A program made the position numbers and the translations under genes. Below are positions 34,890-46,900 of a stretch of DNA of 64,000 nt, in pieces. Each line of letters starts with the position of its first letter. The stretch's first letter is position 1. The DNA is from Mucor racemosus (lineage: Eukaryota; Mucoromycota; Mucoromycetes; Mucorales; Mucoraceae), in the NCBI GenBank assembly GCA_027405735.1, contig JAPEHQ010000015.1:682001-746000 (forward strand), in the 5' to 3' direction. Below the pieces are notes generated by a model. The model made no database searches, was not told the origin of the DNA, and saw nothing but the letters and a program-made list of their open reading frames with translations.

Positions 34890-34996
34890 TCTCTAATATC
34901 ATAAACATAAACATGGCCATCACTGAAACCTATTGCCATCTTTTTATCCTCTTTGTCGCAAGCCAATTTATCCAATGCTTTACTAGGACCAACTTA
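34890..34996 (-). pseudogene. WD40-blade fragment resembling the dynein intermediate chain C-terminus (in T3)
   Basis: The reverse strand reads SKALDKLACDKEDKKMAIGF, then SDGHVYVYDIRE, immediately followed by a GGTAAG donor-like site. The frame is open throughout the fragment. An additional exon-like stretch with flanking TTTAG and GTAAAC signals lies at about 35080-35150 on the same strand. It is more intact than the T2 copy, so the two elements descend from one capture event. Confidence 0.55.
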
Positions 34997-35929
34997 CTTT
35001 TGACCTATAAAAATTAATTTATTAGTAAGATTTAATTATTAATAACAAGATAATATATAAGAAATAATTATGGTTTACCTTTGGGAGTTGGTAGTGGTAT
35101 ACAAGTCAACATCTCGTTTTCCTCTCCTTGGCTGTTGTTGCTTGTTGGCCACTAAACAGAAACAAATATTTTCTTAGAAACTAAATAGATTAACATAATA
35201 AGTTCATTTATTTATTCAAATCAAGTGAATACTATACATACTTTTATAACCACCAATTTTTCAGCAGGTAGATATCGATTTTAGACCAAAAAAGCATTGA
35301 TTATAATGTAGATAATGGAACAAAATGACTAAGTCTTGGATGGTTTTTTTGTTCGAGAAAGATATTATAACGAGCCCTAACGTTTACAATTAATAATTTA
35401 TTTCTAAATAAACAATAATAGGAAAAACATGTACTTGTACCTGCTACTTGATTTCAGTTTATAAAAAATATTGGTCTTTTTGTTGTAGTTTTAAATATGG
35501 TTAAAAGAGCCCAGGAAAGAGTGGGGAAGAAAAAAGAAAAATAATCGTAAATCAGTCGATTTTGTGTGTTACAAACAGAAATTTACAAAGGCATAAATAC
35601 TTTTAGTGTTGCCAAACAGGTTGTTGTCGTTATTCCCATTTGGTCCCCGAAAGAAGAAAATGGGCAGAACTCTTTCAAACCCCAAATTTCAAATCGATAT
35701 ATCTCGCCAATAAGGCAATTTTGTTGAATTAGAGTAACTCACATCTGCTTTAAACCGTTCAAATTATCTTCGTTATTAATTATATTATGATTGATATACA
35801 TTAGTAAATTGGCTAAAAACTTTGATCTCATTGCTCTGCTCGTCTGAGCTGCTTGATCTGCACAAAATGTTTTATTCTGCCCATCTATGCAGATCATTAT
35901 GTCTATGGGAAGCATAGTTCGGCCGTAGT

Positions 35930-36117
35930 GGTTAGAAATCGGTTTGTCACCAACTTTAACTTATCCTTAAAAAAGGACTTCAGGATAATTATTACTGCAT
36001 GAACAATACTATTTAAGGCATATCACTCTTCACTCAAGAAACGCTTTATATTTAAAAGCTTAAGAATAATGCCCAAAGGTATGTAGCTTCCGCCAATTTA
36101 TTATTTATCATCATGCA
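35930..36117. other. Spacer between T3 and L2
   Basis: Short AT-rich segment, no feature recognised. Confidence 0.4.
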
Positions 36118-37654
36118 TGTTGTGTGCCCCCAAGTACCATACTCTATCACCGTCTACAGTATCAATACATCTTACAGTCTATTGACTATGGCATGTATTG
36201 AAGTGCAAAGTCTTGATATCCGATATAAGTAACTTCTAGCGTACTAAGTTTATCCCAGCAATTATCAAGAGCGCTTGTACCTCAATTATAACACCATATT
36301 ATTTCATCCCAGCGGTTAATCAATTAAGTAGCTATCAAATCAACATACAAGCACATTTAGCGCAGCATTTAAACAAGGCAACCCATAAGATCTGCAAGCA
36401 CGGTTAAATTATGATTGATTCATTTCCATCCAGCCATAAATTACCATCAAACAGATCCAATGGTTTAATATAGTGCCTTAAATTACATCCCAGGATCTCA
36501 ATCTCAAATCAATATAAAAGGCCATACTTTTATATCTGCAGTGGAATTACATACTAAAAACGCTTGATAATAATAAAATAACCTAAATTTCCAGTGTCGC
36601 TCATAAAATATGATGCCACTTGAAATGTGAACAACAATAATAAACAAACGCTTCAATCGAGCACAATAACAAACGCATGCTAAAAATATGAAATACCTTT
36701 TTGAGCCATACATGTCGTGTAGATGATAGCACCCTTGATCACGGCGCAATCAATTACGCAAATAACATATATATCAAAACAGGATTTTATCCAAATCAAT
36801 AATAATAATAAACAAATATATCAATTTAATCAACTGAGAAACATTTCTATTTACCATCAATAATTATTAGCAGATAATGTGAGATATTTCGCAAGCTTCA
36901 AACATCTCATAATTTTTTTTTCTTTAAAAAAATCAATCAAAAAAAGCATGACTAAGTTTTTTTGGAACTTAATCATTAGGGATTGTAGATATATTTATTG
37001 CTTGATTATCAATTTACAAAATAATATTAATTTCTATTTTAATTTTAATTCTTATTATAATATTATAATTACATGATCATGAATGTCTCTCAACTGCTCA
37101 TCTATATTGAAGTTGCACTATCAATATAAATAAAATTCAAGCATATACAAACTACCCCTTAAAAATCAAGATTACATAAAATATATATAACAACAATAAT
37201 AAACAAAATAACAACCATTTCCCAAAAGGTCAATATTGTCACATTTGACATCAATCCCTTATGGTCAATGCTCTACATAATTTACCCCTTAAAATATTAA
37301 ATCAATAACGATGTACTCAAAACTAGAATATTACTAAATATACATCCATTCAAGTCTGATGGTATTCAAGTTCTCCAAATCATTATAAATACCCTCATAC
37401 TTTTTCAATTATTTTATATCTTCAGAAATATTTTTTCATAAAAACTTTAGCTGATTATAATTGTATTTCTACTGCTTTTATTTTTTATATTTTTTTATTT
37501 TAGTAAATAACTTCGTCATTTACTGCAATATCTAAATAAACGATCTCTTGTTTTTTATTATACAGTTGAAGAATTGGTTCATTATTCATTACTCATTCTT
37601 CTTTAATTGTATTTTTTTTTAAGTATTATTTATCAAACATAAAAATATAGGACA
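36118..37654 (-). mobile_element. Solo LTR L2, copy c (reverse), split by L3
   Basis: In reverse it matches L2 copies a and b (for example CTTGATATCCGATATAAG and the AATCAATATAAAAGGCCATA segment), beginning TGTTGTGTGCC at 36118 and ending near GGACA at 37654. It is split by L3 at 36537-37527. No target duplication was found, so the copy is old or its ends have eroded. Confidence 0.6.
36537..37527 (+). mobile_element. Solo LTR L3 (991 bp) inserted in L2
   Basis: Starts TGCAGTGGAATTACATAC and ends GTCATTTACTGCA (inverted TGCAGT), flanked by the 5-bp duplication ATATC at 36532-36536 and 37528-37532. The host L2 reads straight through once it is removed (compare GATATCGTTTATTTAG in the other copies). 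Could be a solo LTR or a short LTR-like non-autonomous element. Confidence 0.75.
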
Positions 37655-37809
37655 CAGAAGGTGGTTTTATTAGATAAAAATATCATGTTTTGATCATGGT
37701 TTTCTCAATTCACAGTTATTTGTAAAAGTAGAAATATAAACTTTTATGCAAGATATATTTGAATCCATCATAATGTATAATTGAAGATTAATTGGATTAA
37801 TATTTACAA

Positions 37810-39095
37810 GCATGGGATTTTTTTTCTTTGTTTTCTGCAGTTGCAAATAATAGTTTATTATTTTGTAAAGCTTTAAACTCATTATCCAGGGCCTAATTTC
37901 TGTATCCACAAGATAGGTCTAATTGGTTGCTACTCTGCATTTTTTGTTTTAGCAGAAAATATTGATTTTTCGTCGAGATAATCAAAAATAATAGTTCTTA
38001 TCATAGCTTAAAATCTATCATACCGGGATTCCAAAAGTTATTTATTGAAATGAACGAAAAATGATGCAAAAAATAAAATTGTTTAAATACTCATTAACTG
38101 CAAAGTAAGCCGACCTAGCATATTAAATAGTTTTTGTACAGTTTTGGATTCTGTATTCATCTAAATAAAAATTAGACAAACATTCCGCATTAAATTGTGC
38201 GCAAAATGCAACTGAAATTTTGGAGGTTTTTTGAAGATGCACATCACTTTTTATAAGCATATTTACAATATAAGTTATTCAAATGATGAGCCAAAACATT
38301 ATCTATCGATAAAGCTATTGCAGAATCTTCTAGCTGCATTTTTCGTAGAGAAAACAAGATTTTTTCCAATTTTTTTTTCAGATTCAGAATTTGGGATGAG
38401 GGTATATAAGGGAAAAATGAGAGCTAGAAATGTAGGTACCTTTTTGTACACATTTTTGAGGATATCTCCACGAAAAATTAATATTTTGAAAAACCCTAAA
38501 TTGAATCCAAGAGAGCTTAACGAGCTTAATGGCATGAATGCAAAAAAAATGTTGCTAAATTTAACCAATATTTTGAAACCTACTATAGAAATGTCAAAAA
38601 AATGAAAAAAAAAATGAAAGTGCTCAAAATTTTTTTATATTAAAATATGTTATAAAGCACTTTAAAACAAGTAAGTTTTATTATTAAAAAGTGTTAGTAT
38701 AGCTTAATTTTTTCTGGAGATATGAAGCCTCAAAGTTTTCAATCCTTTAGCAGTGAAATACGCGTAAAAAATCTGAAACATTAGCACTGAAAAATTAATA
38801 CCAACTGCAAAAAATAGGATATTTTTAGAAACTTATTTTTGGATAAAAGCTGAACATCTCAGGTACATTAGAGTATAATTTTTTCTTGATGTTATTTAGT
38901 GAAAAAAAAAAGTTGAGCAGGGATGAAAAATGGCACCCAGTTTTCCAGGAAAAAGCAGTGAATTTTACGCGTTTTTGAAGCTTTTATAAGGTACGAAAAA
39001 TAATTAGGAACAGGTAGCATAACGTGATCAATTTATATCTGTTTAGCAGCGTCTAAGGCATATCCTAAAAAAATGTTTAGTATGAGGTTAGAGAA
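37810..39095 (+). repeat. R5: copy of repeat R
   Basis: Homologous with R4 and R1. It has a 124-residue frame at 38231-38605 that is nearly identical to the start of the R4 frame, then stops earlier because of an indel. The segment 38221-38590 is far more similar to R4 than its flanks are. Confidence 0.7.
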
Positions 39096-39668
39096 CAAAT
39101 ATGACAGATGTTGTATTTATACACATATTTAGCATTAGTAGTAACAAGGCATCTTCTGTTTCGTAACATTTCTTTAATATTGGCACATTTTTATAAATTA
39201 TGTAACGTGGCGAGGACAAGACGACAGCATTAATGTTACATATTGTCTATTAGTATCTTGTGGGAAATAGTTACAAAGTAATCGAACTTGTGCCCCTCTG
39301 GATTGCCATTTCAGATTCAATCGTGCATAATAAAAAGTAGTTTTGCATAATCGAACGTACGTTTAATCTCTAATGAAAGATTGATTAGTTTCGACTTTAC
39401 ATTACAATATATAGTAAATAGAATTAAGATAGTTTATCCGCATATTCAACAAACCAAAAGTCGCTTTTGGACATCATCATCATCTTTGGCATTGCTTCCA
39501 AGACATAAGGCAAACTATTCCAAATTCGAGTGTGATTCGGATGTGATGAAAAAGAAATCCTTCTTAAGGTCAACTCCAAACCATTGTCAGTCTTATTAAA
39601 TGTAAATAAAAATAGCTTTTGCGTTTATTAAGCAAACCAAGGGGAAGTAAAAATGGGAGACTATTTAT
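39096..39668. other. 3' spacer of the Rab GAP gene
   Basis: 573 bp, slightly less AT-rich near 39205-39230. No gene recognised. The 3' UTR of the minus-strand Rab GAP lies at its right end. Confidence 0.45.
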
Positions 39669-42600
39669 TTAAACTAATTCAAATTCTTCTTCTTCTGATT
39701 TACTAGCATTCGACCTTAAGGATTTGGGTCCAGGTGGAGGTCTAGAAGGAATAGAAGGAGGAGGAATATTTGATAAGGAACGTCTCTCCGACGAAACCGT
39801 TGGGGAGGGGACAACGGCAGCGGAGGCAGCACCGTGTGTATTACCAGTTGCCATGTTGTTTGCAAGTTTTTTACCTTCAATGAAAAGAGCTTCAAATATC
39901 TCATGCCCTAATCCTTTCTGCCTTTCTACCAAAGCTTTTTGTAGTTTAAAACTTTGTGGTATATCCGTTTGAATCAATTGATCAAGGCGATCTTCAGTAA
40001 GAATGATCATACGCAATGAAGGCAATGTAATCTTGATACAAGGGGCTTCAGGACCCATAAGAACGCTGTGAATCATGTTGGCATGATCGACAAAATACTT
40101 GGAGTCTAGTAATGAAGCTGATTTATCTAAAGGCTGTTGTTGTGTGCTAAGATTTTCTTTTAATTCTCCATGTAATTTATCAACTACCTCTTGATCGTTT
40201 GTTTGTTCTGCACTCAAAGTAATGAAATTACAAACAACATCCCATTTATCAAAATCACATTGAAGTAAACTCATCAATAAAAACAATTCGGTAGACATGG
40301 CATGTAAATCCATATTGTTTAGTTCACCATCTTTATCTTGATCATATAGAGCAAAGAAAAAGGCAGCTTTAGACATGACATCCTAAATGGCATTAAATTA
40401 AATTCAATGTTTTTATACTACAAAACTCACTTACCCCTCGAAGTATTTCCCCTAATTTGCTCACAGCATCTTGCAAGGTAACTCCTGATTTTGTCTCGGA
40501 TCGAAAGTAAGTGAATAATCTTTGAATAAATGCCTGTAACACTTCTTTGACTATCATTAGGTCTTCATCGTTTGTTGCGGCACTACTATTATCATTCAAC
40601 TTGGCCCAAGTGGTCAGATTCTCTATCATTCTAGTAAACGCTGTCAAATCCATTTCAGGCACAGAAGATTTATCTTGATGATCTTTTGCATAGTACAATG
40701 CACCGAAAAAGTAATCATAAATAAGTGAAATCTCATCAGGTCCAAAGTTTGCATTATTCTTGATACTTCTTAAAGCGTTACGTTTAGTAAAAGATTCGAC
40801 ACCACCAATAATTTTGAGCTCATTTTGTTTACGAAGTTGATTGATTTTGTAGGAAGTAACCTTGGGAAAGTCAGAATAAGCAGATTTCATCAGGCTGTTG
40901 AATATTTCCAATTTATTTGCATCATCCTCTTCTTTAGTGGCATAATCTGCAGGCAGATTCAGCGAAGCAAAGAATTCCTTTACGATGATCAATAACTCGG
41001 AATCATCTTCAACTTTAACGAGTTCCTTTTCATGTCTTTTGAGAATGGAAAGAGCAATTTGAAATAACACTTTGGGACCTTCCATGAAAAAGCAATCTAA
41101 AATACGGAAAGCAAAAGGGAGCGGCATGGAATTAATGAATAATGTCAAGAACCATGGAAGACATGCCACAGACAATTGAATTTCCTTCTTTTGGAAATAT
41201 TCAGTAACTTTAGGAATGTATTTCTTTACAAGTTCTTCTAGTACAACTTGATCTAGAAGGACACCGTACATGGATGAACTATGCCACAACGATTAAAATT
41301 GTTTGAAATCATACGCAACTTGTGTATTTACCTGTAATAACCAGGGCAAAGCTGATCCACTAGTGAATTCAATGTCCAAAATGCTTGTTCTTCAGTCATG
41401 TAACTTGAATTTATTGTTAGTTTTTGGTATTCTAATTACATCGGAAAAACAATGACTTACATTAAGAGAGATGAGGTAACAATATTCATAGCCTGACAAT
41501 AGCCAATTTCGGGATTCTTCCATGAATATGCTGTTAATACTCTACGAAGTCGATCAATTCCATCAGGCGATTGATAAGCTGGATACTCTGGAAGCGATCT
41601 GTGCAAATCTTTCTCAATGTCATACAAAGCAGGCGAATGATCATTTTTGTGATTTTCCAAGATCTGATCATACACTCCTTGATTTGCAAATCGGAGATAA
41701 ATAGAACCAGAACACATTTCATATATCTCACCTCGTAAACTATTAGGTATACCAGCTCGAATCATTTTCGAAAATATGGGGAGACGTATCAATGTTAAAT
41801 TTCTGCCATTGTCTAAATGAAAAAAAAAAAGGTATAACGTTACATTGTTTGTTGTAACCAAAGCAAAAACAACAATGGTAAATCGATTTGTCTCACTTAC
41901 CATTAAAGTAATTTTTCCAAATATTTAACTTTTTATGATCCTTTACTTCAATCGCATCGCTATGGTAACCATATTGCAAACCCAGACCACCAATTGTATC
42001 TTTTACATGAATAGGACCATCAAGGATTTCTTCTGATTTGCATGTCATTAAAAATGGACGCAATGCGCTTTTCATTCTTAACATGTTGACTTCAAGCCCA
42101 TTCTTGAGAGTGTCACAGAATTGTTCGCAGGCAGTTTTCTCGGCTTCTACTTTAAGAACATGTGTCATTTTATGCCATGTTTTAAATAACAGAGCTGATT
42201 TGTAGGTATTGTTGTTGATCCTTTCAAAGCGAGTAATGGTATAAAGTGGAAGAATAAATGTACATAAAGGTCGGTCATGTTCGTTAGTAGAGATTTTATC
42301 GAATGACTCGAATGCTAAAAAGTTTTGGGATTGATATAATCTTCCAGGATATCTAATTTTTCCAAGAGTCTCATGAAACGCTGAAGGTTCTAAATCAAAC
42401 ATGTAACAAACATTAATTGTATCAATTAATTCTTCTTTTTCTGGTAATCTGAATAATTGACGAAAGTTTTCATTGCGTTTACGATGCTCCAGCACATGTT
42501 TGAGAGGGTTATTAGTAGACAAAGATGCCAATTCAGAGGGTCGACGTTCATGATTGCTTATCAGTTTATCATTTACTGTCAATTGCTCGGAAGATGAGCT

Positions 42601-43712
42601 TTTAAGTGCATTGGAGTGCGAGTTTTTCAGTAAGCGATGAACCGAATCACCTGTTAATTGCACCAATAAATCATACACTTCATCACGCTTAAACATATTC
42701 GCAAATAAATACTAATCGGATATGTTAATACCTGCAGACTCTTACAATTCAGAGAGTTTACCTCTTGATTTTCTTTTGTTATAATACGCATACTATGTCG
42801 AAACAATTTTCTAATCGGTTCCTTGATGATATCCTTGACATCTTTGAGTTCAATCAATATCTTTAATTCAAATCCTATCAAATACGAATAGAATCCAAGA
42901 TAATTTTCTGATATGTACATCCAACCTTGTCTACTACTACAAGAACAGGAATAATCTTGGTTGCGCAAGTAAAATCAGTGAGTATGATATGCTTAATTAC
43001 ATCATATAGCTATATATATATATATGTTTGTTGATACTCACAATTTACGAGACGTTCAGATGAAGGGACATCAAACGTTTGTCTAAACGTTCTGGAAGCA
43101 TTTCGAATTTCATCATCATGTAATAAATCATCTGTATCATTGTCTAAACAAAACCCAACAGAAATTAGAGATTTACATATTTTGATTTGCATTTAAAAAT
43201 AGATTTACCCGCAATAGTAGCAGATACTATTTGATTCATTTTCTTTACTATCCATTCTTCTTTTGCAAAAGGGCTCGAGATTTCTTCTAGTTCTGCAATC
43301 ATATTCATGCTGAGCCATTTCCACGCTGCTTCAATAAGTTCCTCCGAATCAGATACAGCAATTTGTAAACATGTTGCATTAGTTTCTCGTTGAAACAAAA
43401 TACGATAAGGTGGTTGTTTTGCATCAAATCTATATATTTTTTAATCATCTTTACTCGCTACAGTCTTTGAAATCAACTTACAGATTAGTGATTGTACTGA
43501 ATACATTCTTAAATATGGTATTCCCGGGCTCGTGTGATTTTTGAAGCATGAAATATAGATTCTGCTGCTCTACAGTCCAAAAGGGCATCAAGGTGCTATC
43601 CGTAGATGTTGGTAATATGAATGTCTAATTTTTTAATATGAATATATAGTTTATTGTATATAGTATCTCTCACTATACTTGCATTTTTTGGTATCTTATT
43701 TTGACTTGGCAT
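39669..43712 (-). CDS. GRAM-TBC-EF-hand Rab GTPase-activating protein (TBC1D8/TBC1D9, Gyp2/Mdr1 type)
   Basis: Ten exons: 43712-43674, 43624-43482, 43429-43209, 43143-43042, 42955-42762, 42711-41901, 41812-41461, 41403-41332, 41278-40435 and 40382-39669, giving 1163 residues. TBC proteins accelerate GTP hydrolysis by Rab GTPases; Saccharomyces Mdr1/Gyp2 acts on Ypt6. Seen: an N-terminal MPFWTVEQQNLYFMLQKS and PPYRILFQRE; GRAM-type segments (RQTFDVPSSERLVNYYSCSC, GWMYISENYLGFYSYLIGFE; second around FDLEPSAFHETLGKIRYPGR); the TBC domain (about 515-725) with IRAGIPNSLRGEIYEMCSGS, the arginine finger IEKDLHRSLPEYPAYQ and the glutamine finger GYCQAMNIV; and a canonical EF-hand loop DQDKDGELNNMD at 940-951. 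Exon 1 encodes only 13 residues and its start is the least certain part. The C-terminus is proline-rich and ends SEEEEFELV. Confidence 0.93.
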
Positions 43713-43993
43713 TAAAAATTCTTTAAAGAGGTAAATGTTTCATAGGATTCTCCTTGGCTCCAGCAATGCCTCTTTAAATTTGCACAGCATTTTGCATACT
43801 ATATCCACACACAACAGTCTCATCACGTGTAGCTCGGGCACTTTTTTGCCATGCACTTGCTTACAATCAATCAATCAAGTAAAGAAAAGGGAATTGTTGG
43901 ATACTTCATTGAGTAAAGCGTCTGTGTGACCATATTTCACTTCAAAATAACCCAAAAAAAACTTTGCTTTTGTCAAAAACCATTTTATAAATC
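43713..43993. promoter_or_regulatory. 281-bp divergent promoter shared by the Rab GAP and SZT2 genes
   Basis: The two start codons point away from each other with only 281 bp between them. The segment includes ATCACGTGTAGCTCGG (an E-box-like CACGTG at about 43825-43830). No repeat is present. Co-regulation is inference. Confidence 0.5.
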
Positions 43994-46900
43994 ATGTCTA
44001 ATAATTTAGATATGCAATCAAACTCGGAGAAATCAACATCAATCGTATCGGAAAGTCGAGATGATCCTCCAAAGCAAGTTCAAGCAGAAAGCCAAAAGGT
44101 AAAATTATCCAACAAAACAATCAAAAACACGGATATATTGTATTGACAAGTAAAAAAAATAGCTTATCGAGGCAAAAACTGCCGTTATATTGTTAAAAAA
44201 TTCTCGATTATGCACAAAAAATGAATATACACAATGGCTATTAAAAATGCTTTATCAACCTTGCTCAAGAAAAGATACAGAGGTAATACAAAAAATACAT
44301 GGATCAGTATATAGAAAATGCCATTTTCTCAAACAAAATGTAGGCTATCAATGTATTATATCTATCTAGAAATAGAAGAAAGATTTGGGCATCAGATTTC
44401 TCGATTAATCAAGGTATTTTTTTATTTTTTTATTGAATGTGTGTGCAATCTATGTATGACAAATAACTCATACAAATACTGTAGATCCATCGAGAGATGA
44501 AGCAATTAATCGACATAAAGATCAATTATATATAATTACACCAAAAACCAGTATTATGACATTGAGCCAAGAGAATCGACTTGTATATATCATTGATCTC
44601 AGTTCCAGTTTAGCAACAGTAGGAAATACCCGGGCAGACATATTATTGAATGAAGTGTTCCAAACACTTGTAAACTCATTAGAAGGTTTAGTGCAACCAT
44701 TCTCTATGCAAGTTTCACCAACAGAAAAAGCTGTAGTTCAACCACATCTTCGTCTTACCGTCATGGCTGATTGTTCTCAATTCGCATCCAATGTAAATGT
44801 TATACCAATGCTAGTGGAACATCCAACAATGAGAGTTTTTATGCAAAATGTCATCATTACAGCAAACAATATCCATACTATAATTCGAAAATTAAGGGTC
44901 GAGTTTTTGGCATTTCAAGAAGACACTGTTCAGTTTCGAAAATTTATGAAAAAGAATCGATCAAATAAGGGATACAACCTTGATGTGGGTAATGAAGTAG
45001 CGCCTCCAGGTGGTGTTGGTGTATTGGATGCTACATCATTTTCCGCTCAAAAAAAGAAGGCATTTTCTGCTGATTCAACACCTATATCTGAACATGCAGA
45101 TAAGAAACCCTTTTTACAAACATCATCATCTGAAGCAGATTTAGCATCGAAATCTAAAGATACATCATTCTATTCATCAACAGCAAAAAAGGAGGTGTGG
45201 GGTATTGGTAAATCAGGTGCAAATCTTTCTCGAATCCTGCATGCGGGACATTTTGCATTAAAATTATTACCACGACCAGGCCGTGCACAACTTATTTTAT
45301 TGACAGACGGTGCCATGAAATCCAATGTGCATGATAATACATTTGTACGCCAATTTTCAGAGGAAGACATTACGTGTCATATTGTTCAAATCGGTTATGC
45401 TAGTAGTTTTATACCAGGCCGCAATTTTGGTTTTGTACCTGATACAGAGATCCTTCAATTTCTTGCTCGTGCAACTAGTGGTACGTTTATGTATTCAGAT
45501 AAATGTCTGACTAAATCACATGCAAATATATTCATGTATCATGATGAAGAATCTTTGGCTTTATCTACATCATCAAAAACAACAACAACAACAACGACAA
45601 CAGCAAAATCATATCCCATTATTCAATTCATTGATATCAACAAAGCTAAACATATCCAAACACCAAATATATTTCATAGACAATTCTTATTTCGTGAAAC
45701 AATCCTTACACGTTATCATCACTCTGAGTTAAGACTGCAGGCAGAAAAAGATTCAGGAACACAATTAAATAGAAGAGAATCAAATCTAATGGAATCAAAT
45801 AATGAATTGATGAGAGAACGATTTAACTTTCCATGGGATCCTTATGCAAGAGCACCAGAAGGAGAATGGCGTTTACTAAAATACCGTGAATATACGTTGC
45901 CGTCCGAATTCTCCCATATTATTGCTGCAAGAGCTCGTGAAGGGTTTACTATTCAGTCAGTTACTTTTGATGATGGTACTGGATTGAAGCATGTAGATTC
46001 AGGTATTCCAGATATCGAAGCATCAGATTTTGCAACTGTAAGAAAAGAACGCATCCAAATTGTAATGATTATGCGATGGCAACCCAATGTATCGATTGAA
46101 TACAGAATTAGAGCTATATGGTTACCTTCAATCATTGGCAGTGCACCTAATATGCACAAAAGCGAAGATATTCCCATGCCTAATGGTATTTTCTCTCGTA
46201 GTAAAGCACCTAGAGCAGAAATATTTGTTAGAACAGATGCTAGTTTTGCACACATGTTACAGAATTGGGATATGTTTAGACGCCGAGCTCAAATGATGGG
46301 TGTTGTTACGGGTTCTATTTATTTTGGCGAAACCTATGCTGCTCCTGTTTATTCAAAGATTGAGAAACTCAAGACTTATTTGATTGACATATTTGAAGGT
46401 GATGAAGTGCTTAAAACTGTTATTGCATTTCCAAGTAAATTTTGGTTGAATGCCTCTGTTTCCAGTAGTTCCAACAATGCTGATTCTTCTTCAAATGCGC
46501 CTTCATTAGCTTCTTCTTATCGATCTGAAGTTACTCGTGGTATAAGTGGAATGGCAAAATCAACTGTTGGACAGCAAAATGTTGCATTTACTGATTCTTT
46601 CAAAGCCTTTTGGGAGCGCATCAATACTTCAGATGCCAGAGCAAGAACACGATGTTGGTATGATCCAGGCTGCATTGATCTTCTTGTTGGTGATGTATCT
46701 CCTTACATGACACCTAAATTATCTTCATCTTATAATCAAGAGTTTGTATCAAATGTTCAAGATGATATATTGAGTATGGTAAATAATATAAAATCAGTGA
46801 TGCAAGAATGGTCAGATTTTGAAGCCCAAGATGGCACATTTGTAAAGATAATGCACAGGTTGACGTTGAGCCTTGCTACAAATCCTGACGACATACAAAA

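Larger units (their letters stand above)
32529..35929. mobile_element. T3: complete non-autonomous TIR DNA transposon (3.4 kb)
   Basis: Ends ACTACGGCCGACCTGTGCTG on the left and TTCGGCCGTAGT on the right; collinear with T2, including subterminal repeat motifs and the WD40-like fragment, but without L1/L2. Solo LTR L5 is inserted at 32779-33006. The outer flanks differ from those of T1 and T2, so this is an independent insertion. No transposase frame. No target duplication could be read. Confidence 0.78.
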
